Source of the DNA: Bacillus sp. MRMR6
GTDB lineage: Bacteria; Bacillota; Bacilli; Bacillales; Cytobacillaceae
NCBI RefSeq assembly: GCF_001940785.1
Contig: NZ_MSLS01000009.1
Span: forward strand, 1 to 64,000
Direction: 5' to 3'
DNA length: 64,000 nucleotides
Shown here piece after piece: positions 27,601 through 35,526 of the stretch. Made by a program: the position numbers and the translations under genes. Every line of letters begins with the position of its first letter. Position 1 is the first letter of the stretch. The notes beneath the pieces were generated by a model. The model saw nothing but the letters and a program-made list of their open reading frames with translations, searched no databases and was not told the DNA's origin.

Positions 27601-29607
27601 TTTAACAAAGTTAGCTAATACCCCTGTTCCCATATCAAATTCATGGTTACCAAATGTCATCGCATCATAGCCTGCAAGATTCATAAACTCTAAATCTGCT
27701 AAACCTTGATACTCATTGAAATACAATGTACCTGTTAATACATCACCAGCATCTAGTAATAATGCATTTGGCTTTTGGGCACGGACTGACTTAATTGCCG
27801 TTGCTTTTCTTGCCACATTATCAAGGTTTGCGTGTGAATCATTGGTGTGCATGATGTTCAATGTGTAGTTTTCTACAGGTTCACCAGCTAAAACGTCAAT
27901 CGCTAAATCAAACGTTCCATTCACGGTGAATTCTTTGTTTAACTCGTACCAGTGATTTTCTGAACCAAGCCAGATTCCTTCTAAAACATAGCTGCCGTTC
28001 GGAACGGTTGTGCTGAATTTACCATTTTCATCAGAAACTAGGTTGTACCATGCTGGACTTTCTGAAGTAGTACGGATACTGAAGACAATATTCGATAATA
28101 CCTCGCTGCCCTTCTTTAAAACACCTGTTAGGTTATTCGTAATAACGCCTGTTCCATCTGTCAGAACATCAATGTTAAGTACTAAAGAACCGTTTACAGT
28201 GAATTCTTTATTAAGCTCATACCATCTTCCTTCTGCACTATTCCAAATACCTTCGATTGTGTAGGTACCATTAGGAAGGAAGAATCCGAAGTTTCCATTT
28301 GTATTTGTTGTTGCGTCATACCATTTTAGCTCGCCAGTTGCTGAACGTAGACTGAAAACAGTATTAACAAGTACTTCTGTACCTTTTTTCAGTGTTCCTG
28401 TCACATTATCTTTATTAACGGCTGCATCGACATTAAGCTGCAGTTCAGCTGCGCCTTCAAGCTTTCCGTCTTTAACAGTGAAGACTTGATTCAGTTCAAA
28501 CCATTTCCAAGCTGCCGCGTCCCAAATTCCATCAACTTGGTAGCTACCATCTGCTAGGTTGAACTTAAAGTTACCATTTGCATCTGTTGTCGCATCATAC
28601 CAAACTCCATCTGTACTATGTACGCTGAATGTCAGATGAGAGAATGCTTTTGTTCCATTTTTAACCGATCCAGTTACATTCCAAAAACCTTCAGCTGGTT
28701 TAAGAGCATCAAAGGCTAATTCATGTAAACCATCTACTAAACCATTTTTAATCGTAAAAGTCAGGCCTAATGGATACCAAGTTGGTTCAATCCAAAGCCC
28801 TTCAATTTTATAAGTGCCATCTGCTAGATTATGAGTGAACACACCATAAGCATCAGATGTGAAATCATACCATTGACTGGTAGCAGTATTTTTAACGCTA
28901 AATGTAAGGTTAGCTAGCGGCTCTTCGCCCATTTTCACTGTACCTTGACCTGGTACTGCATTTGGATCTGGCTGTGGTTCAGAAGCAGCTAATTCACCTT
29001 TGAATTCTATTTCACCCATGCGGTTTGTTCCACCAGAACCGATTGGATTACCGCCAATAGATGCTTCAGAGCTTTTTATCCATCTTACATAAACTACATC
29101 TTGATCATTTGCCTCACTAGGTAAAGCAACATCAACTAATACTCCACTTGTCCAATTTGTTCCTACTGCAATTGCAGCACCTGAAACATCAACCCAAGAA
29201 GTATCATTTAAACTGTATTGAACCTTGAAATCTTTCGGTCCTGTACCAGAACCGTATTGTTTTGAAGAGAGTGTAATATCTTTAAAGCCTTTTGTGGATA
29301 ATGAAACCTTCCAATACGGAGAAGTAGCTGTCCAGGGACTTGCATTAGGAACCGTGATTCCTGTAGTAGGTCCTGCTACATATGTTGTCGAAATTGTTGG
29401 TCCGCCATGTACGGATAATGTTTTATCCAGATTGGTTGATATACCTGAAGTTGTTACTAGTTTATTAGCAGTGTTACTAAAATCCCACTTCGCCAATGTT
29501 ACTGGCTCTGTCTCAGCATTAGCATTTAACGGTATCATGGACAATAACAACATTGCCGTCAAAACCATGCTAATCCACTTCTTAGATTTGGTTAAAATCT
29601 TATACAC
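24631..29607 (-). CDS. Giant secreted protein with two tandem 5'-nucleotidase modules
   Basis: This 1658-residue protein starts at GTG 29607 behind AGGGGGGAAA. Order: signal peptide (to NANAE, about 32); a beta-sandwich domain (about 33-205); four repeats of about 85 residues like a carboxypeptidase-regulatory fold (each with LADGTYKIEGLW-type ends, about 215-575); 5'-nucleotidase module 1 (about 581-1090) and module 2 (about 1090-1595); and a short beta tail. Each module has the metallophosphatase motifs (HTNDSHANLD or HTNDTHANLD, GDVLTG, GNHEFD, VGGHTHVK) and the 5_nucleotid_C part (QNGGGIR, VLPFGNTLAIM). It would release nucleosides and phosphate from nucleotides outside the cell. No wall anchor is visible. 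Confidence 0.9.
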   Translation of the reverse strand: MYKILTKSKKWISMVLTAMLLLSMIPLNANAETEPVTLAKWDFSNTANKLVTTSGISTNLDKTLSVHGGPTISTTYVAGPTTGITVPNASPWTATSPYWKVSLSTKGFKDITLSSKQYGSGTGPKDFKVQYSLNDTSWVDVSGAAIAVGTNWTSGVLVDVALPSEANDQDVVYVRWIKSSEASIGGNPIGSGGTNRMGEIEFKGELAASEPQPDPNAVPGQGTVKMGEEPLANLTFSVKNTATSQWYDFTSDAYGVFTHNLADGTYKIEGLWIEPTWYPLGLTFTIKNGLVDGLHELAFDALKPAEGFWNVTGSVKNGTKAFSHLTFSVHSTDGVWYDATTDANGNFKFNLADGSYQVDGIWDAAAWKWFELNQVFTVKDGKLEGAAELQLNVDAAVNKDNVTGTLKKGTEVLVNTVFSLRSATGELKWYDATTNTNGNFGFFLPNGTYTIEGIWNSAEGRWYELNKEFTVNGSLVLNIDVLTDGTGVITNNLTGVLKKGSEVLSNIVFSIRTTSESPAWYNLVSDENGKFSTTVPNGSYVLEGIWLGSENHWYELNKEFTVNGTFDLAIDVLAGEPVENYTLNIMHTNDSHANLDNVARKATAIKSVRAQKPNALLLDAGDVLTGTLYFNEYQGLADLEFMNLAGYDAMTFGNHEFDMGTGVLANFVKDASFPFLSANVNFSNDANLQSRYNDSITDNAVGGQIYNGMIKVVDGEKIGIFGLTTAETPTISSPGAGVVFEDYIAEAQKSVDAFKAQGVNKIIALTHLGLDDSLAWDNDLALAEAVDGIDVIVGGHTHVKLDAPVIVTAGEEPTVIVQANEYNKFLGTLDVTFDAAGKVVLEETKGKLLDITTFAEDAAAKQILDTKYKPAVDVKKAMVVGTAAVPLVGGNPAARTGETNLGNFITDGMLAKAKTINPNTVIALQNGGGIRVSLPAGNITLANVLTVLPFGNTLAIMDLKGSEIKAALEHSVSVAPATANGAFLQVAGMKFTYDSKKPVGGKVHTILVKGQDGTFTKLDPAKNYNVATNIFTAKGGDGYSVFAKAYAEGRVSEPGFVDWEMFNDFIAAQPNKTVNPQVEGRITEGEATYALSLMHTNDTHANLDQVARKMTAIKSVRAQKPDALLLDAGDVLTGTLYFNEYQGLADLEFMNLAGYDAMTFGNHEFDMGTGVLANFVKDAKFPFLSANVNFANDANLQSRYNDSISANAEDGQIYNGMIKVVNGEKIGIFGLTTAETPTISSPGAGVVFEDYIAEAQKAVDALEAQGVNKIVALTHLGLDDSIAWDNDLALAEAVDGIDVIVGGHTHVKLDAPVIVTAGEEPTVIVQANEYNKFLGTLDVTFDASGKVLVEKTIGKLLDIATFAEDAEAKQILDTKYKPAVDEKKAMVVGTAAVPLVGGNPAARTGETNLGNFITDGMLAKAKTINPDTVIALQNGGGIRVTLPSGNITLANVLTVLPFGNTLAIMNLKGSEIKAALEHSVSVAPATANGAFLQVAGMKFTYDSTKPAGQKVQTMLVKGQDGNYTELDLTKNYSVATNIFTAKGGDGYTVFAKAYAEGRVSEPGFVDWEMFNDYIAAQPNKTVNPSVEGRIVNVAPQTVSAEAFSGTVDSPKVYSGSVIVDVTGATKLEHAIVKGDLILKGYNGVELNNVTVEGETIFE

Positions 29608-29988
29608 AGATCGTTTCCCCCCTAATTTAAACTATTAATACCTGAAACTGTGACGTATCAAATCACAAAGAATGAAGAATCAAACAACTGCCAACTCTTC
29701 CCTCACTTTCCATTAGGTATATAATACTATTTCTAGTTTATCTTTTAATTAGACTGAATTCTACATATTTTTCATAGAATTCATTTTATTCAATGTTAAA
29801 TAATCCTCCATGGATTTATTTGGTGAGAAATGTATTAGTTTCATATATTTTAGAGATAAAACGATGAATCGACATCTTTCTGTCATTCATCTGACATAAT
29901 TCTTTGTTATGATAGCTTGTAATTCATCGTTGCTGCCGGAATATATGGAGTAACTGTCTATAAATCTTTTAATCACGCACTGAAGACC
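29608..29988. other. Gene-free, very AT-rich region upstream of the LCP gene
   Basis: This region carries the promoter of the nucleotidase gene on the minus strand (not pinpointed). Rightward, the frame of the LCP protein is open only from 29923, just after a TAA, and encodes part of a membrane span (IVAAGIYGVTVYKS) with no start codon. The missing N-terminal codons are not found in other frames, so the LCP gene seems 5'-truncated. Confidence 0.5.
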
Positions 29989-30780
29989 ATGTACCAGCCA
30001 CTTGAAAATACGAATTCCCAGGCTGTTTTAACAGAAAAGGAACCTTTTTCTGTTCTCATGCTCGGTATAGATGAACGCGACGGGGACAAAGGTCGTTCTG
30101 ACTCGATGATTATGCTGACGGTTAATCCGGACAATGAGTCGATTAAAATGCTGAGCATCCCACGTGATACGCGGACGGAAATTATCGGTTTGGGGAAAGA
30201 GGATAAAATGAACCATGCCTATGCTTTCGGCGGAGTTCAGATGGCAATGGACACGGTTGAGGCATTTCTTGATATCCCAATCGATTATTATGTACAAGTC
30301 AATATGGAAGGGTTTAAGGAGATTGTCGATACTGTTGGCGGTATCACGGTCAATAACACGTTGGCATTTACTGTTGGTGATGTTGAGTTTCCAACCGGGG
30401 AACTTCGTTTAGACGGAGAACAAGCATTAAGCTTCTCGAGAATGAGGTACGACGATCCAAACGGCGACTTCGGCCGTCAAGCACGACAGCGTCAAATGGT
30501 GCAGGCTGTCATAAAAGAGGGTGCAAGTCTATCAAGTCTCGTGAACTTAACAGATATTCTTTCTGCGCTTGGCAGCAATGTAAAAACAAACTTAACCTTG
30601 GACCAAATGGTAGCCTTACAAAAGAACTACAAACATACGGGGAAAAATATCGAACAACTTGTTTTACACTCTGAAGGAAAAATCATTGATAAAATTTATT
30701 ACGGACTCGTTACCCAAGCAGAGCAGCAACGGATTCAGGATGAAATGAAAAACCAATTAGGAGTAAAAGAAAAAAACTGA
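29989..30780 (+). CDS. LytR-CpsA-Psr family protein, N-terminus apparently lost
   Basis: The catalytic domain is well preserved and close to TagU/LytR: SVLMLGIDERDGDKGRSDSM, LSIPRDTRTEI, NHAYAFGG, SFSRMRYDDPNGDFGRQARQ (then RQ). LCP enzymes attach wall teichoic acids or capsule polymers to peptidoglycan outside the membrane, so they need an N-terminal membrane anchor. Here the first ATG (29989, no ribosome site) comes after the anchor. The frame upstream encodes only the second half of the anchor and ends at TAA 29920. Either a non-standard start is used or the gene is a recent 5' deletion. It lies near the exopolysaccharide locus. Confidence 0.8.
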   Translation: MYQPLENTNSQAVLTEKEPFSVLMLGIDERDGDKGRSDSMIMLTVNPDNESIKMLSIPRDTRTEIIGLGKEDKMNHAYAFGGVQMAMDTVEAFLDIPIDYYVQVNMEGFKEIVDTVGGITVNNTLAFTVGDVEFPTGELRLDGEQALSFSRMRYDDPNGDFGRQARQRQMVQAVIKEGASLSSLVNLTDILSALGSNVKTNLTLDQMVALQKNYKHTGKNIEQLVLHSEGKIIDKIYYGLVTQAEQQRIQDEMKNQLGVKEKN

Positions 30781-30805
30781 TGGTTCCGTACACCATCAGT
30801 TTTTT
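30776..30805. terminator. Bidirectional terminator
   Basis: ACTGATGG (30776-30783) pairs with CCATCAGT (30793-30800), with A and T tracts on both sides. It ends both the LCP gene and the converging LOG gene. Confidence 0.9.
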
Positions 30806-31373
30806 ATTCCGTAAACGCTTTAATGGTCGGGGGGGCATAGTTAGAAAATTGCTCGAGTAAGACAGACGGTTCCGCTTCTGCAATCAGCATTGAGCGGAAT
30901 TTTCCCTGCAAGAATTTCTGCTCGATCATATGGTCAAACAAGCTGATCAATGGGTCGTAATAGTGATGGATGTTCAAGAGTCCGCACGGCTTTTGATGCA
31001 GGCCAATCTGACCCCAAGTAAACACTTCGAAAAACTCTTCAAGCGTGCCAGTTCCACCAGGCAGAACAATAAATCCATCCGCAAGTTCCATCATTTTCGC
31101 CTTTCGCTCATGCATCGTTTCAACTGAGTGTAACTCCGTTAAGCCTTTATGCGAGATTTCACGTTCTTCCAACAAACGCGGGATGACTCCGATGGCCCGC
31201 CCTCCTTCACTAAGTACGGTATCAGCAACTGCCCCCATCAATCCGATACTCGAACCGCCATAGATAAGCGTGATTTTTCTCCTCGCTAATTCTTTTCCTA
31301 ACTGAATAGCCCCTGATTTATACTCGTCTGAAGCACCTAAACTCGAACCACAAAACACAGCTATCTGTTTCAT
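30804..31373 (-). CDS. LOG family phosphoribohydrolase (YvdD-like)
   Basis: The 189-residue protein starts at ATG 31373 behind GGAGGGGTG. It shows the LOG family signatures: VFCGSSLGASDEY, YGGSSIGLMG, ERKAKMMELADGFIVLPGGT followed by GTLEEFFE (PGGxGTxxE). Such proteins split nucleoside 5'-monophosphates to base and ribose phosphate; the plant enzymes make cytokinins. In bacteria the role is probably nucleotide clean-up. It stands alone between terminators. Confidence 0.92.
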   Translation of the reverse strand: MKQIAVFCGSSLGASDEYKSGAIQLGKELARRKITLIYGGSSIGLMGAVADTVLSEGGRAIGVIPRLLEEREISHKGLTELHSVETMHERKAKMMELADGFIVLPGGTGTLEEFFEVFTWGQIGLHQKPCGLLNIHHYYDPLISLFDHMIEQKFLQGKFRSMLIAEAEPSVLLEQFSNYAPPTIKAFTE

Positions 31374-31456
31374 GTAGACACCCCTCCGTTGTTTTTCCAT
31401 TTCTATTAGTATATCTCGGAAATAGCAAACCTAGAATATGGAGGTTCTTGCGCTAT

Positions 31457-31492
31457 AAAAAAAACAGCTGAAGACAATATGCCTTCAGCTGT
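31457..31492 (-). terminator. Terminator of the small membrane-protein gene
   Basis: ACAGCTGAAG (31464-31473) pairs with CTTCAGCTGT (31483-31492). The minus-strand transcript then runs into eight Us. Confidence 0.9.
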
Positions 31493-31509
31493 CCAATAAA
31501 CCACTGGTG

Positions 31510-31767
31510 TCAGGGACCAAATGAGCCTAAAAAGAAAACCGCCAAAACAAATAGTACGATTAGAGATAAATAGCCAATAATACTAAGAATTGTAAGAATC
31601 CAGCCAATCACCTTGCGGTCGGTCTTAATAAAGTAAATCCCTAAAGCAATCAGACCAAACACAAAGCCCAAAATACCCCAAAGAACCGGGCTCTTACCAT
31701 ACTTGCGTGAATCAATTACTAAATAAATCGTTAAAATTACATTTAAAATCAGACCAAAGCTTTCCAA
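31510..31767 (-). CDS. Small membrane protein of unknown function
   Basis: The 85-residue protein starts at TTG 31767 behind AAGGAGAGTG. Three hydrophobic segments (about 5-18, 28-47, 56-82) make it a small polytopic membrane protein; SRKYGKSPVLWGILGFVFGL is its most distinctive part. It resembles short uncharacterised Bacillus membrane proteins, with no known function. Own ribosome site and terminator support a real gene. Confidence 0.7.
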   Translation of the reverse strand: MESFGLILNVILTIYLVIDSRKYGKSPVLWGILGFVFGLIALGIYFIKTDRKVIGWILTILSIIGYLSLIVLFVLAVFFLGSFGP

Positions 31768-31880
31768 ATGACACTCTCCTTACAACCTCAATGTTAGTAG
31801 TTTCTCTCAGTAAGATTATACCAAAAATGAAGTGCTTGAATATACAAAATTCGACGAAATCTGTGCGGTGCAATGTAATC

Positions 31881-32040
31881 GATAAATACTATCGGATGGG
31901 GCGAAATACTATCGGATGGCGCGAAATACTATCGGATGGCAAGAAATACTATCGGATAGCGCGAAATACTATCGGATAGCGCGAAATACTATCGGATAGC
32001 GAGAGATACTATCGGATAGGACATAATACTATCGGATAGC
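31881..32040. repeat. Tandem array of eight 20-base units
   Basis: Eight head-to-tail units of exactly 20 bases share the invariant core ATACTATCGGAT; for example GCGAAATACTATCGGATAGC. Only the first four and last three bases vary. The period is two DNA helical turns and not a multiple of three, so it is not a coding repeat. It lies just downstream of the truncated peptidase remnant. No spacer structure of a CRISPR array is present. Confidence 0.92.
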
Positions 32041-32255
32041 CCTATCGAAATCGCCTGTCTCCCCATCTCTTTCCACGCATCTATGAAGGTTTGTTTCTCT
32101 ATTTTTCTATTTTTATACCCGTACGGGTCGTTTACATAGATGTAATGTTGGTCATAGCCGGTAATCACGACGCTGTGCCCGCTTAATGTGACTTTCACTT
32201 CCCCTGCGGTGTATTCCACTCCCTGAATTCTACACCAGGTCACCATCACCAGTTG
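31989..32255 (-). pseudogene. C-terminal remnant of a C39-family peptidase
   Basis: The frame encodes the last third of a C39_2-type cysteine peptidase: GEVKVTLSGHSVVITGYDQH, YIYVNDPYG, FIDAWKEMGRQAIS. The histidine of the active pair is there (GHSVVITGY), but the cysteine-bearing N-terminal part is missing. It follows the truncated flagellin frame directly, separated only by a TAG, so a deletion has joined the two genes. Its 3' end runs into the 20-base repeat array. Confidence 0.75.
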
Positions 32256-32894
32256 CTAATCCTTTCCAGACTGATCTTTAATATCAAACGTTCCTGCATC
32301 ATTTTTGACAACGCTGTATGAACCAGCTTCTAGTGCATCGGCAGTTGTACCATTTGCTGTGTATTCTCCTTCAACAGCTACACCGATATCACTTGTAATC
32401 CCCAGGTTAAATGAACGAGCCTCACCTACTGAAACGCTAAGGTTTTGGTTCGCACCAATGTGGAATGAACCATCAAAGGAACCATCTAGAATTCTCTTAC
32501 CGTTAAATTCGGTTGTTGAACCGATTCGTGATACTTCCTTAGCAAGTGCGTTTACTTCCCCTTGTAGCTTTTCACGGTCACTAGCTGTGTTTGTATCGTT
32601 GGCAGCCTGAACGGTAAATTCACGCATACGTTGTAAAATAGAGTGTGTTTCGTTAAGAGCTCCCTCAGCTGTTTGAAGTAAAGAAACGCCATCTTGTGAG
32701 TTTTTCTGTGCCATTTCTAATCCTCGGATTTGTCCTCGCATTTTTTCAGAGATGGCTAGACCAGCTGCATCGTCTGAAGCATTATTAATCCGTTTACCTG
32801 AGGATAATCTTTCCATTGATGTTGCAGATCCTCTTGCCGCAGAATTTAACTGTCGAAAAGTGTTTAAAGCGGCAATATTGTGGTTAATTCTCAT
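32256..32894 (-). pseudogene. hag: Flagellin, C-terminally truncated
   Basis: The start is ATG 32894 behind AGGAGGGTAC. The first 150 residues are a textbook flagellin N-terminus (MRINHNIAALNTFRQLN, LSSGKRINNASDDAAGLAIS, RMREFTVQAANDT). The frame stops after 212 residues (DIKDQSGKD), in the variable middle domain. The conserved C-terminal D0/D1 helices, needed to polymerise with the N-terminal ones, are absent; the next bases belong to a peptidase remnant. Without them no filament can form. Another flagellin gene elsewhere may replace it. Confidence 0.85.
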
Positions 32895-33035
32895 TTTTAT
32901 GTACCCTCCTATTGTTGAGGAATATTTTCCCTCTCTATCTTTATATATCGACAAGGTTTTTGATGCTGTAGAGGGGAAACTCGAAAACTTTTACGGAAAG
33001 ATTTTGGTTTTAAATGGAAAATTCCACTTGACGGA

Positions 33036-33047
33036 TAACGATCGTTA
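33036..33047. promoter_or_regulatory. TetR operator candidate 1
   Basis: TAACGATCGTTA is a perfect 12-base palindrome in the context GATAAC-N4-GTTAGCTTAA. A second copy lies 31 bases downstream, both just before the TetR gene. Confidence 0.7.
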
Positions 33048-33066
33048 GCTTAATGTTTAAATTAGA

Positions 33067-33078
33067 TAACAATTGTTA
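33067..33078. promoter_or_regulatory. TetR operator candidate 2
   Basis: TAACAATTGTTA is a perfect palindrome, in the same GATAAC-N4-GTTAGCTTAA context as the first copy. The centre-to-centre distance of 31 bases is about three helical turns, so both would face the same side. Confidence 0.7.
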
Positions 33079-33096
33079 GCTTAAAAGGTGGGTACG

Positions 33097-33750
33097 ATGA
33101 ACCAATCAATTGAAAAAACTTATTATGACTTGAATTTATGCCCAATAACGAGCAATACAAAGTTGAAGATACTTGTAGTCGCCATTGAATTGTTCTCAAA
33201 GAATGGTTACAGCGGATCTTCCATCAGGGACATAACAAAGAATGTCGGGATTAAAGAAAGCTCTCTTTACAAGCATTTTAAAAATAAAGAGGAAATCCTT
33301 GATACGATCTTTAGCAATTTTCAACTACAGACAGATCAGCTGCTTCCGCCAATGGAAATGCTCGATCAAATTGCCAAAACTCTGAGTTTAAAGCAGTTTT
33401 TAGAAAGAGGAATTGAAAATTTTCTAACGCACATCAATGATCAAACCGTTCAACAGATTTGGCGGATTATGTATATCGAACTATTTAGGAATTCTAAAGC
33501 ACAGAATATTTATCACAATGGAATTATGAAGCGGACCATCGATTGTTTAGAGCTAGTATTTGAAAAGATGATTCTACAAGGAAAAATGGCAGCAATCAAT
33601 CCGAGAACAATGGCTACTGAATATCAACATGCTTCTATTTCGCTGATTTTGGAATATAACATGCTTCTAAATGAAGGAAGAAGTACAGATGAGGTCATGG
33701 AGAAGATTAAAAATCATGTTGAGTTCTTCTCCTTATTAGCTAGTAAATAA
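33097..33750 (+). CDS. TetR/AcrR family transcriptional repressor
   Basis: The 217-residue protein starts at ATG 33097 behind AAAAGGTGGG. The N-terminal helix-turn-helix is clear (LFSKNGYSGSSIRDITKNVG followed by IKESSLYKHFKNKEEIL); the C-terminal domain has no familiar ligand signature. It starts 19 bases after the second of two palindromes and probably represses itself. The beta-lactamase-fold gene follows within 16 bases, so both form one operon. Confidence 0.9.
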   Translation: MNQSIEKTYYDLNLCPITSNTKLKILVVAIELFSKNGYSGSSIRDITKNVGIKESSLYKHFKNKEEILDTIFSNFQLQTDQLLPPMEMLDQIAKTLSLKQFLERGIENFLTHINDQTVQQIWRIMYIELFRNSKAQNIYHNGIMKRTIDCLELVFEKMILQGKMAAINPRTMATEYQHASISLILEYNMLLNEGRSTDEVMEKIKNHVEFFSLLASK

Positions 33751-33765
33751 AGGAGCTGCTTATAA

Positions 33766-34842
33766 ATGAAGGTTGAGGAAACAAAGAAATCAATTGAAAA
33801 TAGTTTACAAAAGATGATCCAATCGAAAGCAAACTTGAAAAATGTATACCTTTTAGTTCACTCTGATCGAAAAAATATTCACTGGAATATGGCTTACGGG
33901 AAAACAGGCGATACACCCGCAATTCCCGATCAGCCCTTCCATACCGCAAGTATTGGCAAATCCTTTACTGCAATCTTAATGGCGATCTTAATGGAAAAGG
34001 GTTTGCTCCGCTTGGAAGATTCGATTTCTCTTTATTTACCTAATGAAGTAATGGACGGTCTGCATATTTTTAAAGGAAAAGACTCTTCGAATGACATTCT
34101 AATTGAGCATTTGTTAGCTCATCGCTCTGGGTTACCGGATTTTTATGAAGATAAACCAAAGCAAGGAAAAGCCTTTTTGCAAATGTTATTAGACGAGCCA
34201 GCTAGAGAATGGACAGTTCAAGATACGATTGACTATTCGAAGAAATTCTTACGTCCCCGTTTTTACCCAGGAAAGGGTTGCCATTACACCAACTTGGGCT
34301 ACAACCTTTTAGGATTAATCATTGAAAAAGTCACCTTGATGGACTATCACGAAGCACTTCATCAATTTATCTTTGAACCTTTAGAAATGAAAAACAGCTA
34401 TTTATCCCAGTACTCAGCTCCGTTGGCTAAAAGCAGTCATCCAGAAGCAACGATTGTCCTGGCAGGTCGTGAAGTGCAGTTTGATCAATTTAGAAGTTTT
34501 AAAAGCATCTATGCCGGAGGACAGACCGTGAGCACCTCTGAAGATTTGCTAAAATTTATGCGAGCATTATATGAGGAAAGATTGATCAAGAAGGAAACCC
34601 TTGAACTATTGCAGCAGTGGAGCAAGAGGTTAATTGGGATTGATTTAGGATTAGGATTAATGAGAGTCCGAATGCTTCCGCTTACTAAAAAATATAATGC
34701 ATGGGGTCATCTCGGCTCGATCGGATCCTTTATGCTGTATAACCCTGAGCTGGACGTTTATATGATTGGCAATTTTAATAATAATGCCTATGTAAGACAA
34801 AGTATTCAATTTGCCTTTAATACGTTTCGCAAACTGAATTAG
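33766..34842 (+). CDS. Serine hydrolase of the beta-lactamase (class C/AmpH) fold
   Basis: The 358-residue protein starts at ATG 33766 behind AAAGGAGCTG. It has the active motifs S62-I-G-K65 (HTASIGKSF), a Y-x-N motif (CHYTNLGYNLLG) and a third box H-L-G (WGHLGSIGSF). There is no signal peptide, so it acts in the cytoplasm, more like an esterase or peptidase of this fold than a true beta-lactamase. Being under TetR control it may handle a small toxic compound. Substrate unknown. Confidence 0.85.
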   Translation: MKVEETKKSIENSLQKMIQSKANLKNVYLLVHSDRKNIHWNMAYGKTGDTPAIPDQPFHTASIGKSFTAILMAILMEKGLLRLEDSISLYLPNEVMDGLHIFKGKDSSNDILIEHLLAHRSGLPDFYEDKPKQGKAFLQMLLDEPAREWTVQDTIDYSKKFLRPRFYPGKGCHYTNLGYNLLGLIIEKVTLMDYHEALHQFIFEPLEMKNSYLSQYSAPLAKSSHPEATIVLAGREVQFDQFRSFKSIYAGGQTVSTSEDLLKFMRALYEERLIKKETLELLQQWSKRLIGIDLGLGLMRVRMLPLTKKYNAWGHLGSIGSFMLYNPELDVYMIGNFNNNAYVRQSIQFAFNTFRKLN

Positions 34843-34847
34843 ACGAT

Positions 34848-34872
34848 AGCCACCCCATCATGGTGGCTTTTT
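34848..34872 (+). terminator. Terminator of the TetR operon
   Basis: AGCCACC (34848-34854) pairs with GGTGGCT (34862-34868), followed by TTTTT. Confidence 0.88.
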
Positions 34873-34971
34873 AACTTGTTGAGCAACACAAATAGCCTGG
34901 TTTTCTATTAGACATTTTTTTACATTTATTCTTATTAATTGGAAACCATAAACAATAAGGAGGGAACAAAT

Positions 34972-35526
34972 TTGCCAAATCCATTTGAAGCCATATTTAA
35001 CACATTAAAAATATCATTCGATACGACAAATGAACCTAAATCTCCCTTGCATGTGATTGAAGCTGGAGATTGTTGGAAATATTTGACTTTGGTAGAGGAG
35101 TTTATTCGTTATGAGGAAATCGGATTAAACACTACTACGGACGATGAAGTCATAGAAATGCTTAACGATATAGTAAAAATTTGTGAATCACAGGTAAAAA
35201 GGTTAAGTACATTTTTGAAACAGGAAGGGATTCCTTTACCCGACGTCACATCATCAAAACCAAATTCAGACCCAAATGGAGTTCCATTAGGAGTTAAATT
35301 AACGGATGAAGAAATTACAAATGGTATAGCATTTAAATTGGTAATCTGTTCACAAACATGTGCCAAAGGCCAATCAGATGCCATTCGAAATGAAGTTGGG
35401 ATTTTATGGATTGAATTCTTTTTAGAATGGGCTGTATTTGGAGCCACCTTGAAAACACTAATGCGTAAACGAGGATGGCTGAAGGTTCCACCGTATTACT
35501 ATCCTCCTGGTTTTCAGCAGAACTAG
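34972..35526 (+). CDS. DUF3231 family protein
   Basis: The 184-residue protein starts at TTG 34972 with a perfect AAGGAGGG site; an upstream ATG at 34939 has none. It contains one DUF3231 repeat: HVIEAGDCWKYLTLVEEFIR, LPDVTSSKPNSDPNG, KLTDEEITNGIAFKL, then an alpha-helical end with KRGWLKVPPYYYPPG. Full-length family members carry two such repeats (about 330 residues), so this is a single-repeat form. The family is found in spore-forming Bacillaceae; function is unknown, with ferritin-like or coat-associated helix bundles suggested. It has its own terminator. Confidence 0.85.
   Translation: MPNPFEAIFNTLKISFDTTNEPKSPLHVIEAGDCWKYLTLVEEFIRYEEIGLNTTTDDEVIEMLNDIVKICESQVKRLSTFLKQEGIPLPDVTSSKPNSDPNGVPLGVKLTDEEITNGIAFKLVICSQTCAKGQSDAIRNEVGILWIEFFLEWAVFGATLKTLMRKRGWLKVPPYYYPPGFQQN

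Noticed and set aside
31881-32040. CRISPR array
   Set aside because: Units are head to tail with no unique spacers, the period is 20 bases, and no cas genes are near.
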